Assembly: GCA_012513915.1 (NCBI GenBank)
Contig: JAAZBG010000120.1
Location: 1-64,000, forward strand
Reading direction: 5' to 3'
DNA: 64,000 nt
DNA from: Fibrobacter sp.
GTDB lineage: Bacteria > Fibrobacterota > Chitinivibrionia > Chitinivibrionales > Chitinispirillaceae
In this document: in pieces, positions 36,175-45,357 of the stretch
Position numbering within the stretch: position 1 is the stretch's first letter
Layout: the number at the start of each line of letters is the position of its first letter
Notes under the pieces: generated by a model
The model's input: the letters and a program-made list of their open reading frames with translations, nothing else
Database searches by the model: none
What the model was told of the DNA's origin: nothing
Made by a program: the position numbers and the translations under genes

Positions 36175-36972
36175 ATGAGACCAAAGAAGCATCTTGGACA
36201 GCATTTTTTAACAGCTCCATCATATTCAAAACGTATTGCTGAGGCTGTAAAAGCAGAATTAACCGATCATGTTCTTGAAATCGGACCGGGGCAGGGTGCC
36301 CTGAGTATTTTTTTAAAGGAACGTTTTCCATCATTCCATCTTGTTGAAGTTGACCCTGAGGCAATAGAAAAGCTGAAAGGAAAACTTTGCTGCGGTGATT
36401 TTACCATTCATCACAGTGACGTAATGAAATTTGATTTCAGCATTGCCGGGTTTCCACTTCATGCAGTAGGCAATCTTCCATATTCAATTGGTGCACATAT
36501 TATTAAAAAAACTTTACTGTATGGTAATGAAATCAAGTCCTGCACATTTATGGTTCAGCGGGAGGTCGCAGAACGTATTGCAGCAAAGCCACACACAAAG
36601 CAAAATGGTTTTTTAACCATATTTTGCGGCTTCTTTGGTGATCCCAAAATCCTTTTCCATGTACCTCCGGGTGCTTTTTTTCCCCGGCCAAACGTTGACT
36701 CGTCGGTGTTTCAGATTGTTGTTCACCAGGACCTGACCGCAAAGCTTGACAGGAAAAAATGGGAGGACTATTTTGCATTTGTTAGCAGAGGTTTTTTAAT
36801 GCGACGGAAGATGCTTGTTAATGTATTGGGAGATACTGCTGAGACACGTATGAATCTTGGTCGTTATCTTGACAAAATAGGGGTGAGTGTAACATCACGC
36901 CCGGAGGATCTGGGACCGGATGAGTGGCTTTTGCTTTACAAAGAGTATTCAGGAATCAGAGATCAGGCGTAG
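36175..36972 (+). CDS. rsmA: 16S rRNA (adenine1518-N6/adenine1519-N6)-dimethyltransferase
   Basis: This 265-residue enzyme has the KsgA hallmarks: KKHLGQHFLTAPSYSKRI, the SAM-binding LEIGPGQGALSIFL, LVEVDPEAIEKL, the catalytic VGNLPYSIGAHI, MVQREVAERIAAKP, and PPGAFFPRPNVDSSVF. It dimethylates two adenines in helix 45 of 16S rRNA. ATG 36175 has AAGGAA upstream. The upstream gap contains TTATATTA/TAATATAA arms at 35973-35996, an A+T-rich hairpin of unclear role. Confidence 0.95.
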   Translation: MRPKKHLGQHFLTAPSYSKRIAEAVKAELTDHVLEIGPGQGALSIFLKERFPSFHLVEVDPEAIEKLKGKLCCGDFTIHHSDVMKFDFSIAGFPLHAVGNLPYSIGAHIIKKTLLYGNEIKSCTFMVQREVAERIAAKPHTKQNGFLTIFCGFFGDPKILFHVPPGAFFPRPNVDSSVFQIVVHQDLTAKLDRKKWEDYFAFVSRGFLMRRKMLVNVLGDTAETRMNLGRYLDKIGVSVTSRPEDLGPDEWLLLYKEYSGIRDQA

Positions 36973-37055
36973 TCGTTAACTGCTTTATGATGTTAGATGT
37001 TAATTCCGGGGAACTCTGAACAGAATTCGTTTATACTACGGTAATAGGGTGTAGC

Positions 37056-39137
37056 TTGAAACTAAAAAGTCAAACAGGCAATGGATATAGTATCATAACT
37101 AATAGATCGATTGTTCGTTTTTTTTCCCGGTATGCCGGATTTATTGTAGTATTTGAGCTGCTTCTTATTTTCTGCACCAGTCTTTTTGCGCAGAGTAATG
37201 TGTGGCCGGAATACCTGTCGCTGCCTGATACTACTGCTGCAACAACAGCTTCAACTGAACCGTTTCATATTAAAAGTATATTTTTGACAGATGATATATT
37301 AAAAAGCAATAATTCTATCACTTATGTACGTGATAACAATGATTATCTGTTTGAACAACACCTTGATTATAATGTAACAAACTATCTCAATGGTGTTCAG
37401 AATCATTATGCCGGTTTGTCAGGAGTTTACAAAAGAAATAATATCTTTAATACTACAGCGACACTGGGAATCGACTGGACACCGGAAATGTATTATTATA
37501 AGTCAGAAAACACGGGTGATCTGCAGGGACAATTTGATATTGGTCCGGTTTTTAACTATTCAGTATGGAAGATTCCAGTCTTAATTCGTGCCGGTGGAAG
37601 TGCTTTTGGGTGGAATGATAAATTAGATCGCACTTCGGGACTACTAAAACGTGATAACTATGATGCTTTACCTGGTTATTATGGAGAGGTAACAATAGGT
37701 GACTCTGTCAAGCGATGGTTTAATCTGCCGTTAATTTTTAATGTTGATGTGCTGGGTAAAGAGATCGGTGGCAAAGGACTTGGCGTAGTAACAAGTTCAC
37801 TGAAGGCTGCATTTAGTCTGCAATCAGGTGATTCAATCTTTTTTCACGCGGGAGATTCTTTATCAAATGGTAAAAAACTCTATGATGCCGGATCAAGCAC
37901 GTTATATAGTACTACACCATGGAAAATTGAACATAAATTGGCGTTAAGTGGTGCATTGAGGGGTAAGGAACGCTTTAATATCAGACCGGCAGTATTGTAT
38001 AACTTCTCGCTTAAAGATATCAGTTATCCTGTATTGTCCTCATTGCTTGATGATGTACGGGTTACTGAAAACGGATTTGGTATTCAGGCGGTTACAGCGG
38101 AAGGACATCGACTGACGTACAGCGGGGGAATTTCATTTCGATGGAACACAACTGACAGAATATATAAGGAAACTGATGCGCAGATTAATTCTGACGAATC
38201 AAAGCGTAAACAATCGGTCAATCTTGGTGATTTTGAGGAGTATATTGCATCAACTGATCATGATGTGTCACTTCATCTTCCACACGGTATCACCCTGAAT
38301 TATCAGTTGCATTGTTATCGAAATTCCCAATCCTATCCTTATAAATATGATACACTTGTAAATCAGGAGGAAAATGATCAGGTTCGTAACCTGAATCATG
38401 CCGGTATACTTTACACACGCGATTCTGTCGCTGCATTTGAATTATATGGTGAATTAGCTAAAAAATATTTGTATTATTATCGGAAAACAGCAAGTGGCAA
38501 GAGTATGACATCCGATTATTACAAAGTGGGAATAAATACGGATTGCAATATAAAAAAAGTTCGTGTAACAGAAACATTCTTTGCGACTGCAGAGAAAAGT
38601 GATTATAAGTTCAAGTCTGTTCATAAGGGGGATAATTTTTCTCCGCCGCCATATAACCGCAGATTGTCTTCCGCGTTGTCAATCGTGTGGACACTCAATG
38701 ATATGTGGACGATTACCGGTAAATGGAATGAGACATACTCCGATGATGGCAAATGGTACGGCGAAGAGTATTTTGATAGACTTTATCAGTCAGATTCAAT
38801 TTACAACCTGTATCATGGAACATATGGTATTGAGACAAAATCGATGAATTATTCGTTACAGATGATCGTATCCTGGACATTTAATCAGCTTTTGATTAAT
38901 GCCGGGTTTCTTTTCAGGGATAATTCTATGGAGGAATATGATATAGTGGAATTACGTTTTAAACAGAGGAATACAGGGGATGGGCATGTTTCTGAACCGT
39001 CCATCGAAGCCGGGTATCAATTCAGCAAAGGTTATATAAAGATGAAAGTAGGCAGAAAATTCAATTCAAATGATTCAGATAACGACAAATTCTCAAAAAA
39101 ATGGAACTTTGGGCTTGGGGTTGAAACTGCATTTTGA
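37056..39137 (+). CDS. Large secreted beta-barrel-like surface protein, hypothetical
   Basis: This 693-residue protein begins at a TTG (37056) and has a signal peptide (GFIVVFELLLIFCTSLFAQS). The mature part is dominated by alternating aromatic strands (TATLGIDWTPEMYYYKS, LHCYRNSQSYPYKYD, VRVTETFFATAEKSDYKFK) and ends in F, typical of an outer-membrane beta-barrel. I recognise no specific family. It is followed at 36 bases by two small lipoproteins on the same strand, which may be partners. Confidence 0.7.
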   Translation: MKLKSQTGNGYSIITNRSIVRFFSRYAGFIVVFELLLIFCTSLFAQSNVWPEYLSLPDTTAATTASTEPFHIKSIFLTDDILKSNNSITYVRDNNDYLFEQHLDYNVTNYLNGVQNHYAGLSGVYKRNNIFNTTATLGIDWTPEMYYYKSENTGDLQGQFDIGPVFNYSVWKIPVLIRAGGSAFGWNDKLDRTSGLLKRDNYDALPGYYGEVTIGDSVKRWFNLPLIFNVDVLGKEIGGKGLGVVTSSLKAAFSLQSGDSIFFHAGDSLSNGKKLYDAGSSTLYSTTPWKIEHKLALSGALRGKERFNIRPAVLYNFSLKDISYPVLSSLLDDVRVTENGFGIQAVTAEGHRLTYSGGISFRWNTTDRIYKETDAQINSDESKRKQSVNLGDFEEYIASTDHDVSLHLPHGITLNYQLHCYRNSQSYPYKYDTLVNQEENDQVRNLNHAGILYTRDSVAAFELYGELAKKYLYYYRKTASGKSMTSDYYKVGINTDCNIKKVRVTETFFATAEKSDYKFKSVHKGDNFSPPPYNRRLSSALSIVWTLNDMWTITGKWNETYSDDGKWYGEEYFDRLYQSDSIYNLYHGTYGIETKSMNYSLQMIVSWTFNQLLINAGFLFRDNSMEEYDIVELRFKQRNTGDGHVSEPSIEAGYQFSKGYIKMKVGRKFNSNDSDNDKFSKKWNFGLGVETAF

Positions 39138-39173
39138 AAAATATGATAATAATTGAATCATTTCAGGTGAAAA

Positions 39174-39716
39174 ATGCTACTGAATAAAAAGATGATGTAT
39201 ATGCATAATGGTATAAAACTGGTTAGAGGAAAAATAGCTCTGCTGCTATTGCTGAGTCTGTCATGCGGAATATTTCAGCCGCGGGATACTTTTGAGCTGC
39301 CGGTTGTTACGGTTGTTGTTGATCGTTTTAATTTTGGTTCAATATTTGATTCTATTGGAAGACCAATTGTGTGGAAAGATTATGAAACGCTCTTTGCGGA
39401 TTCATTCAGTTTTTCTGATGCACGAACAGGTACCTATGGAAAAACCAAATTTATTGAGAATCTTCGGCAAATGGAACGCAAGAACGAGAGATTCAAAATA
39501 ACCTGGAGCAACATTGAAAAACCAACTGAAGGTGAAATGTCACGATTGACAATCAATGAGTTAAGGTATACATTTATTGATGATACTGGAGCTGTTGAGA
39601 AAAAAATAGAGACTGGAAAGTCACGAATGGTTATAGTGCGGGATAATACCTATAAGTTGATTGCATGGGATGATTTTCCGGAAATGGCTGCCAAATCAAT
39701 CTTTGCACCGGAATGA
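39174..39716 (+). CDS. Small lipoprotein, NTF2-like fold suspected
   Basis: This 180-residue protein has a lipoprotein signal (IALLLLLSLSC, lipobox LSLSC) and a domain with the NTF2-like layout: an N-terminal helix (DYETLFADSFSFSDA) followed by long curved strands (RLTINELRYTFID, SRMVIVRDNTYKLIAWDDF). AGGTGA precedes ATG 39174. The stop is one base before the next start. No enzymatic residues are apparent. The NTF2 call is from pattern only. Confidence 0.65.
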   Translation: MLLNKKMMYMHNGIKLVRGKIALLLLLSLSCGIFQPRDTFELPVVTVVVDRFNFGSIFDSIGRPIVWKDYETLFADSFSFSDARTGTYGKTKFIENLRQMERKNERFKITWSNIEKPTEGEMSRLTINELRYTFIDDTGAVEKKIETGKSRMVIVRDNTYKLIAWDDFPEMAAKSIFAPE

Positions 39717-39717
39717 T

Positions 39718-40314
39718 ATGCGTTTTTTTACTGTTATAAGCTTATTAATAATTCTGTTCACAATGCATTGTGACAATCCATTCTTTCCGCCCCGTCCTGC
39801 TACTGACAGGCCACTTGAGATTGCAGATGAACTGCCTAATTCGCCTGTGGGTGTCATAAACCAATTATTCAAATCGTATAAATATAGAAGTATAGGGCTT
39901 TACACCTCATTATTGGCAAGTGATTTTCGTTTTTATGTTGCATCAGGGTTTGCAAGTACAAAGTTTCAACCGATTAAAGATACAATGCCGGATACCTTTA
40001 TGGTCCATGTTCCCACGTCAAATTCTTTCAATTATTGGGGATATGCTGCAGAGGTAAACAGTACCAAAAATATGTTTGACAATACAAGATCTATTGAGAT
40101 TGATCAGTATCAGATGAGTGCGCCAATATATCACAACGATTCTCTCTATGCGGAAGTGATGGTGTCGAATCTGATGCTTCACATTATAATTGATATTGGT
40201 TTCGAATATGTCGAATATACAATTGCCAATAAGCCGCAGGTGTTTTTACTTAAACAGATAGAGGATGATGTCTGGGTTATCTGGAAATGGTATGATCTTG
40301 GCACTGAGGGGTGA
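39718..40314 (+). CDS. Second small lipoprotein, NTF2-like fold suspected
   Basis: This 198-residue protein starts at ATG 39718, one base after the preceding stop. It has a lipoprotein signal (FTVISLLIILFTMHC) with the cysteine at position 18. The mature part (SPVGVINQLFKSYKYRSIGLYTSLLASDF... and ...FLLKQIEDDVWVIWKWYDL) follows the same helix-then-strands order and closing W-rich strand as its upstream neighbour, suggesting tandem duplication followed by strong divergence. The open frame extends upstream to 39661 but that part overlaps the neighbour and lacks support. Confidence 0.68.
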   Translation: MRFFTVISLLIILFTMHCDNPFFPPRPATDRPLEIADELPNSPVGVINQLFKSYKYRSIGLYTSLLASDFRFYVASGFASTKFQPIKDTMPDTFMVHVPTSNSFNYWGYAAEVNSTKNMFDNTRSIEIDQYQMSAPIYHNDSLYAEVMVSNLMLHIIIDIGFEYVEYTIANKPQVFLLKQIEDDVWVIWKWYDLGTEG

Positions 40315-40404
40315 TCCGGGGCTTATCGGTGTTTCATTCCTCTATCCCGACTGCGTCCGATAATAGGTTTTCCTCGTTGAACAGTACTTGACAAATTGTT
40401 GTAA

Positions 40405-42159
40405 TTAAAAAACTTCCACCCGGTTTCGTCCGTTGTTTTTTGCTCTGTAGAGAGCTTTATCTGCCTTTTTAATTAACTCGTCAAGCTGTTTTGCGTGCTG
40501 TCTGTAGACTGCAATACCGAAACTCATGGTAACATGAATATCTTCACCGCTGGGTGTCCTGAATATTAACCCCGCAATATGCGCTCTGATACGTTCTGTT
40601 GTTTCTGCTGCGCTCTTTTCATCGGTCTTGACAAGAACCAATGTGAATTCCTCACCGCCATATCGTGCAGCAATGTCAATACCGTCACGAATGCAGCTTT
40701 CAAGGTGGGATGAAATACCTTTAAGGACAAGATCACCAAACTGGTGTCCCCATGTATCGTTGAGCTTTTTAAAAAAATCGATATCGCAAAGAACGAGTGC
40801 CAGAGGATCGTTATATCGTATCGAACGGGTAATCTCATCCTTGAGGATCTGCTGGAATTCACGATGATTACGAAGACCGGTGAGTCCATCCCGTGTTGCA
40901 AGTGTTCTTGCTTTGTCAAGGACGATTATCTTTTCAATTGCAAGCCCGGCACTTATTGATAAACGGGCTAACAGTTCTTTACAGGACTCACTGAATGCAT
41001 CCTTTTTGAACGATTCGATAAGGATCATTGCCTTACAGTCATCAACCCCGACAGGTACTGCAATAAACGATCGGAACTCCTCGTTTACCGGTTCATCATT
41101 AAAGTACCGCGTTTCGTAATGATCATTTGAAAAATCACGGCTGAGCATTATGTTTTTCGAAAACAGTATTCCGGCAAGCGTTTTATCCTTAATGGAGAAT
41201 TTTTTGTTGATAAACCATGATGAATCAACACCATAAGCGCGTTGAATAATGGCAGTATCATTGTCATTACTGTTTTTAACACTTATCGTGATTCTGTCGC
41301 AAGCAATTGCAAATGGGATCACTCCTATTATGGTGTCAAGTATTGATTCAATGTTGAGATTCTTGAAAAATTCTTTTTCTATAGAACTCATTGCAGCAAG
41401 TCTGCCGTGAATCAACTTGTGTTCAGTATACAGATAGGTATTAAACACAGCCTGACCAATCACTGAGGCAAGGACATTAAGAAATGCATGGTCTTCATCG
41501 GTAAAATTGTTTTTAGTAGTACTGTCAACAACAATAATACCCCGGTCGGCGTTACCCGCCGTGATAAGGCTTGCCATAAGCGATCGTACCCCGGTATCTT
41601 TTGTATAGTAATAGAGTGTTGAACTGTCGTTGGTGATTTCTGAAAGATTCAACTGTTTCATGCCGTCTTTAAGAAAACTTCCCAGAACTCCGACACCCGG
41701 CTGGATGATCGCCTCGGCATTTATATAGTCGCTTGACGAATTCACTTTACGTAATTTATACCCGCCATCAAGTGTAGGGAAAAAAAATGCAATCGTCTGG
41801 CAGTCGAATCTTGATCTGATTAACTTTATTCCATTGTCAAGAATCGAGTCAATCACTAATTCATTGGACTGGCGTGCCTGTTTACGATAGGCGCTTCCCA
41901 GTGATGTAATAAGGAGCTGCGCAGTGTCACCGATAGCCTGTTTCTCAACAATGCGCGGAAGTGCGATTTCTGTTACACGATTTACCGGAGTATCGGCTGA
42001 AGCAAATTTCTTTTTGCAAAACGAGATAAACGTAAGCAGCGTAATGATCGTAAGAACCGGTGATACATAATGCCAGATTTGACCTGGAATAAAACCGGTT
42101 ACAATGCATAAAATCAGGAGGACTGAAACAATTATTTTTTTTGATTTAATCTGTATCAT
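40405..42159 (-). CDS. Membrane diguanylate cyclase with tandem GAF domains
   Basis: This 584-residue protein has two N-terminal membrane helices (IIVSVLLILCIVTGFIPG and VSPVLTIITLLTFISF), a GAF domain at about 80-235, a second GAF at about 250-405 and a C-terminal GGDEF domain with the active site RYGGEEF and DIDFFKKLNDTWGHQFGD. The cyclase signature is intact, so it should make c-di-GMP. The inhibitory RxxD site before GGEEF is not canonical (IRDGIDIAARYGGEEF), so feedback inhibition may be lost. It overlaps the receiver gene by 14 bases. Confidence 0.92.
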   Translation of the reverse strand: MIQIKSKKIIVSVLLILCIVTGFIPGQIWHYVSPVLTIITLLTFISFCKKKFASADTPVNRVTEIALPRIVEKQAIGDTAQLLITSLGSAYRKQARQSNELVIDSILDNGIKLIRSRFDCQTIAFFFPTLDGGYKLRKVNSSSDYINAEAIIQPGVGVLGSFLKDGMKQLNLSEITNDSSTLYYYTKDTGVRSLMASLITAGNADRGIIVVDSTTKNNFTDEDHAFLNVLASVIGQAVFNTYLYTEHKLIHGRLAAMSSIEKEFFKNLNIESILDTIIGVIPFAIACDRITISVKNSNDNDTAIIQRAYGVDSSWFINKKFSIKDKTLAGILFSKNIMLSRDFSNDHYETRYFNDEPVNEEFRSFIAVPVGVDDCKAMILIESFKKDAFSESCKELLARLSISAGLAIEKIIVLDKARTLATRDGLTGLRNHREFQQILKDEITRSIRYNDPLALVLCDIDFFKKLNDTWGHQFGDLVLKGISSHLESCIRDGIDIAARYGGEEFTLVLVKTDEKSAAETTERIRAHIAGLIFRTPSGEDIHVTMSFGIAVYRQHAKQLDELIKKADKALYRAKNNGRNRVEVF

Positions 42160-42550
42160 TGTCGCTGAAAAATGCTTTCTCTGTTGTTAATGCCAATGCT
42201 TTTTCAACAGTCTCAAGAACGTCATCATGTTTTAATGGCTTTGATAAAACACCATTAAATCCCATATTTAGCAAACTTTTTTTCGTAATTTTCTTTGCAA
42301 AAGATGTAATCGCGATTACCGGTATATGGCTTGCTTTTTCAATCTTCTTAAGGCTGTTAAAAAAACGTATACCATCCATAACCGGCATCATGATATCGGT
42401 GATAATCAGTGTCGGAAGCTCTTCCTCTGCTTTCTTCAGTGCATCAAATCCGTTCATCGCTGTAATTACATCATAATCTTTATAAAGATACATTTCTATT
42501 ATGTCAAGAGTATCGTGGCTGTCATCAATGAGTAAAATCTTTGGTTGCAT
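42146..42550 (-). CDS. CheY-like single-domain response regulator
   Basis: This 134-residue receiver domain has LLIDDSHDTLD, phospho-acceptor Asp in IITDIMMPVMDG, conserved Thr/Ser in AITSFAKK, and Lys in LSKPLKHDD. There is no output domain. It sits between lptFG (two bases away) and the GGDEF gene (14-base overlap), so its partner is probably the cyclase or an envelope kinase elsewhere. The start is at 42550. Confidence 0.92.
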   Translation of the reverse strand: MQPKILLIDDSHDTLDIIEMYLYKDYDVITAMNGFDALKKAEEELPTLIITDIMMPVMDGIRFFNSLKKIEKASHIPVIAITSFAKKITKKSLLNMGFNGVLSKPLKHDDVLETVEKALALTTEKAFFSDNDTD

Positions 42551-42552
42551 TG

Positions 42553-45123
42553 TTACCGGGATGCCTTTCTATATAAAACAATACCCAGCAGGAAGAATAG
42601 TATATTGCCAAACCAGGCGCCAAGCAGAAGCGGCATATGGCCGTTTTGTGCAAATACTATTGCAAATCTGCTGATGATCCAGTATGAAAATGCTATTGCC
42701 AGTCCGAGACCAAATAGTAACGCTCCACCTTTACGTCCCATTCGTGCAGTAATTGAAATCCCAAGGAGAATAACGATAAAATTCATAAACGGAAATGCTA
42801 TCTTGAACTCGAGATCTCCCAGATATTTTTCGACAGCTTCGCCACGTTTTTTTGCAGCTTCAATAAAACTTTTTAACTCCCAGTAACTCATCTCATCCTT
42901 ATTTTTAATACGCGCGACCATAATTGCTGGTTTTGCAGTCAGTATTGAATCTACAAGGGTATCCTTACGGGTGATACTGATTGGTTCTTTTGTAAAGTCC
43001 CTGATTTCAGCATTGATAAAACGCCATCCACTTGAGTCACGAAAATCTGCGGCATCAGCTTTAATGCTCTGAACCACGGTGCTTCCCTTATAGATCTGAC
43101 GCTGTACGTTACGGACAAAAAAAGGTGATGTACTGAACTCGTCGTAATAGTAAAGTGTCTTATTGTTTGCAAAGTAATAAAAGTCCCTGCGGTATTCTTT
43201 CACAGTGGAATTAGACGATTTTTTTGTTATAACCGGATCACGCCACTTGTCTTCAAGTTCGCGCTTGAGCAAGTTGGCTTTTGGCAGTATCTCTTCCGAA
43301 CCATAAAAAATTCCGACTGACAGAAGAATGCCAAGGATTAAAAGCGGGAATGTCAACTGGCGCACGCTCATACCGGAAGCCTTTACAGCGGTGAGTTCGC
43401 TGCTTCGTGCCATGTTGCCAATTGAAAACATTGATGCCAGGAGTAAGACGATCGGGATGGTTACCTGCACGATCCAGGGGAGTGAGTAATAATAGTAGTA
43501 AGCGAGCCTCTCAATAGGTATACCTTCAAATTTGCGGGCATTACTTACATAGTCAATTGTTACATACGTAAAAATGAGCGCGAGCTGCAGACCGACTGTA
43601 AATGTTAAAAACGATCCAATCAGATAGGTCGGTGTTGTCCCGATAAGTTTTCGTGAAAACCATCGTGGAATCCACATTAACATTACAAGCAATGGAACCG
43701 ATGGCCGGTTGGATATGTGTTTTCTTTTTGGTTTACCTGATGCAAAGATGTGTATAAAGCCATTTACTATCCAGTCAAAGCGGATCGTTTTTTCACGCAG
43801 CATCAGTATTGTCAGAATTATACCGCATAGCGCGACTAGTATATTACCTGACCACATTGCAAGAAATGGTGATATCTGAAGCTTATCTGCCATAATCTCA
43901 CCCTTGATAAGAAATGCCCAGGTGATAATGAAAAACAGCAGACTGTACGTTGCTCCAACACCAAGACCACCCCGCTTTGCCATTATGCCAAGCGGCGCAC
44001 CGATTAAAATAAAAAGGATACAGGCAAACGGAATGGCATACTTCTTGTGTACTTCAACCATGTGCTGTGCAATGAGCAGATTGTTTGAATGAATCCGGTG
44101 GTAGATGCGGTCGAAAATATTGCCATGAAGTTCTACAGAACTGATTGCGACTGGTCGTGATGATTCAACTTTGGTAAGCCATTTTGAAAATGTGAGTGAA
44201 TCCGTGGCGGCAATGCTGTTTGATGCATATTTTGAGGCAAGTGAATCAAAACGCTTCACAACGGTTTTTAAAGAATCAATAAGTTGCTCGTACTCTTTTA
44301 TGTAGGGTTTATTGGCTTCCCTGAACTCTTTAACATTGTCAAGCATCATTTGTGAACTTTTTTCCCGGTCACCTCTGTAGCTTGAATTGGTTCGCTGCAG
44401 TTCTGAATCGACATTTTTAATACTGACAACCTGTTTCTCAAATCGTCCGAAAAAATAATCATCCTTGTTGGTACGAGATGTACTGTGGCTTTCACCATTG
44501 AAAAGTGTAAACTCAAGATACTGTTGATCCGGTGTGATCTGAATTTTCCCGCTGTCCGCTATTGTAAATGATGGATCCTGGCCGGCAAGGTTGGAGAATA
44601 TTTTGATACCTTTGAGTGTCCCGCTTCTGGAATTAACATCTTCGGTGTAAATTGTATATCCTGTAAAGTCCCTGATGATAATGCCCGGTTCAATAAATGC
44701 TGCAGGCTTTTTCCTTGCAATATCAGATTGAAGATTTGCAGCCTTGTGGTTGGCATCGGGGAGAATGAGATCATTAAAAAAAGTAAGAAAAACACCGATT
44801 GCAGTTGATGCCACAAGCACCGGAATCATAAGCTTCATTAAATTATATCCGGATGCTTTAATTGCGGTAATTTCGTTATCACCCGACATCTGACCGAAGG
44901 TCATAAGTGTTGATGTCAGTATCGACATTGGAATTGCGAGTGCAAGAATCCACCCCAATTGAATCAGGAATATTTCAAGAACGACTACCGGCTCCAAACC
45001 CTTTGAAATAATTTTTGGAAGAAGGTACATTGCGGTCTGCATGGCAAAAAGGAACACAATAATACACAATGATGCAAGAAATGGGAATATGTGTTCTTTA
45101 ATAATATATCTGAATAAAATCAT
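42553..45123 (-). CDS. Fused LptF-LptG lipopolysaccharide export permease
   Basis: This 856-residue protein contains two complete YjgP/YjgQ permease modules in one chain. The first (about 1-465) opens MILFRYIIKEHIFPFLASL, has SGDNEITAIKASG, a periplasmic beta domain and closing helices ending LREKTIRFD. The second (about 490-856) has TYLIGSFLTFTVGLQLALIF, ARSSELTAVKASGMS, its own periplasmic domain (FYYFANNKTLYYYDEF) and IVILLGISITARMGRKGG. In most bacteria LptF and LptG are separate subunits that, with LptB2, extract LPS from the inner membrane. No stop or frameshift separates them. Confidence 0.9.
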   Translation of the reverse strand: MILFRYIIKEHIFPFLASLCIIVFLFAMQTAMYLLPKIISKGLEPVVVLEIFLIQLGWILALAIPMSILTSTLMTFGQMSGDNEITAIKASGYNLMKLMIPVLVASTAIGVFLTFFNDLILPDANHKAANLQSDIARKKPAAFIEPGIIIRDFTGYTIYTEDVNSRSGTLKGIKIFSNLAGQDPSFTIADSGKIQITPDQQYLEFTLFNGESHSTSRTNKDDYFFGRFEKQVVSIKNVDSELQRTNSSYRGDREKSSQMMLDNVKEFREANKPYIKEYEQLIDSLKTVVKRFDSLASKYASNSIAATDSLTFSKWLTKVESSRPVAISSVELHGNIFDRIYHRIHSNNLLIAQHMVEVHKKYAIPFACILFILIGAPLGIMAKRGGLGVGATYSLLFFIITWAFLIKGEIMADKLQISPFLAMWSGNILVALCGIILTILMLREKTIRFDWIVNGFIHIFASGKPKRKHISNRPSVPLLVMLMWIPRWFSRKLIGTTPTYLIGSFLTFTVGLQLALIFTYVTIDYVSNARKFEGIPIERLAYYYYYSLPWIVQVTIPIVLLLASMFSIGNMARSSELTAVKASGMSVRQLTFPLLILGILLSVGIFYGSEEILPKANLLKRELEDKWRDPVITKKSSNSTVKEYRRDFYYFANNKTLYYYDEFSTSPFFVRNVQRQIYKGSTVVQSIKADAADFRDSSGWRFINAEIRDFTKEPISITRKDTLVDSILTAKPAIMVARIKNKDEMSYWELKSFIEAAKKRGEAVEKYLGDLEFKIAFPFMNFIVILLGISITARMGRKGGALLFGLGLAIAFSYWIISRFAIVFAQNGHMPLLLGAWFGNILFFLLGIVLYRKASR

Positions 45124-45357
45124 AAATTATGGTTACGTGCCGATCGAAAAAAAGCCATATGTAAGGAGTAATTCATTATATAATATGATGCAAATATACG
45201 TCGGGGCAGGAAGCTGATACAAGCCCGTGCTTAGTGATTTATCAATCGGGCATATGATCAGAATCATGTCACTGGTCCCTGGTGACGAAACAGATTGCCA
45301 TCCCCGATACATTTGTTGTATACTCAATGTCATACACATTTTATGGAGTTGTCAGCC

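Noticed and set aside
36548-36778. Minus-strand open frame within rsmA
   Set aside because: It lies entirely within the conserved rsmA coding sequence and has no support of its own.
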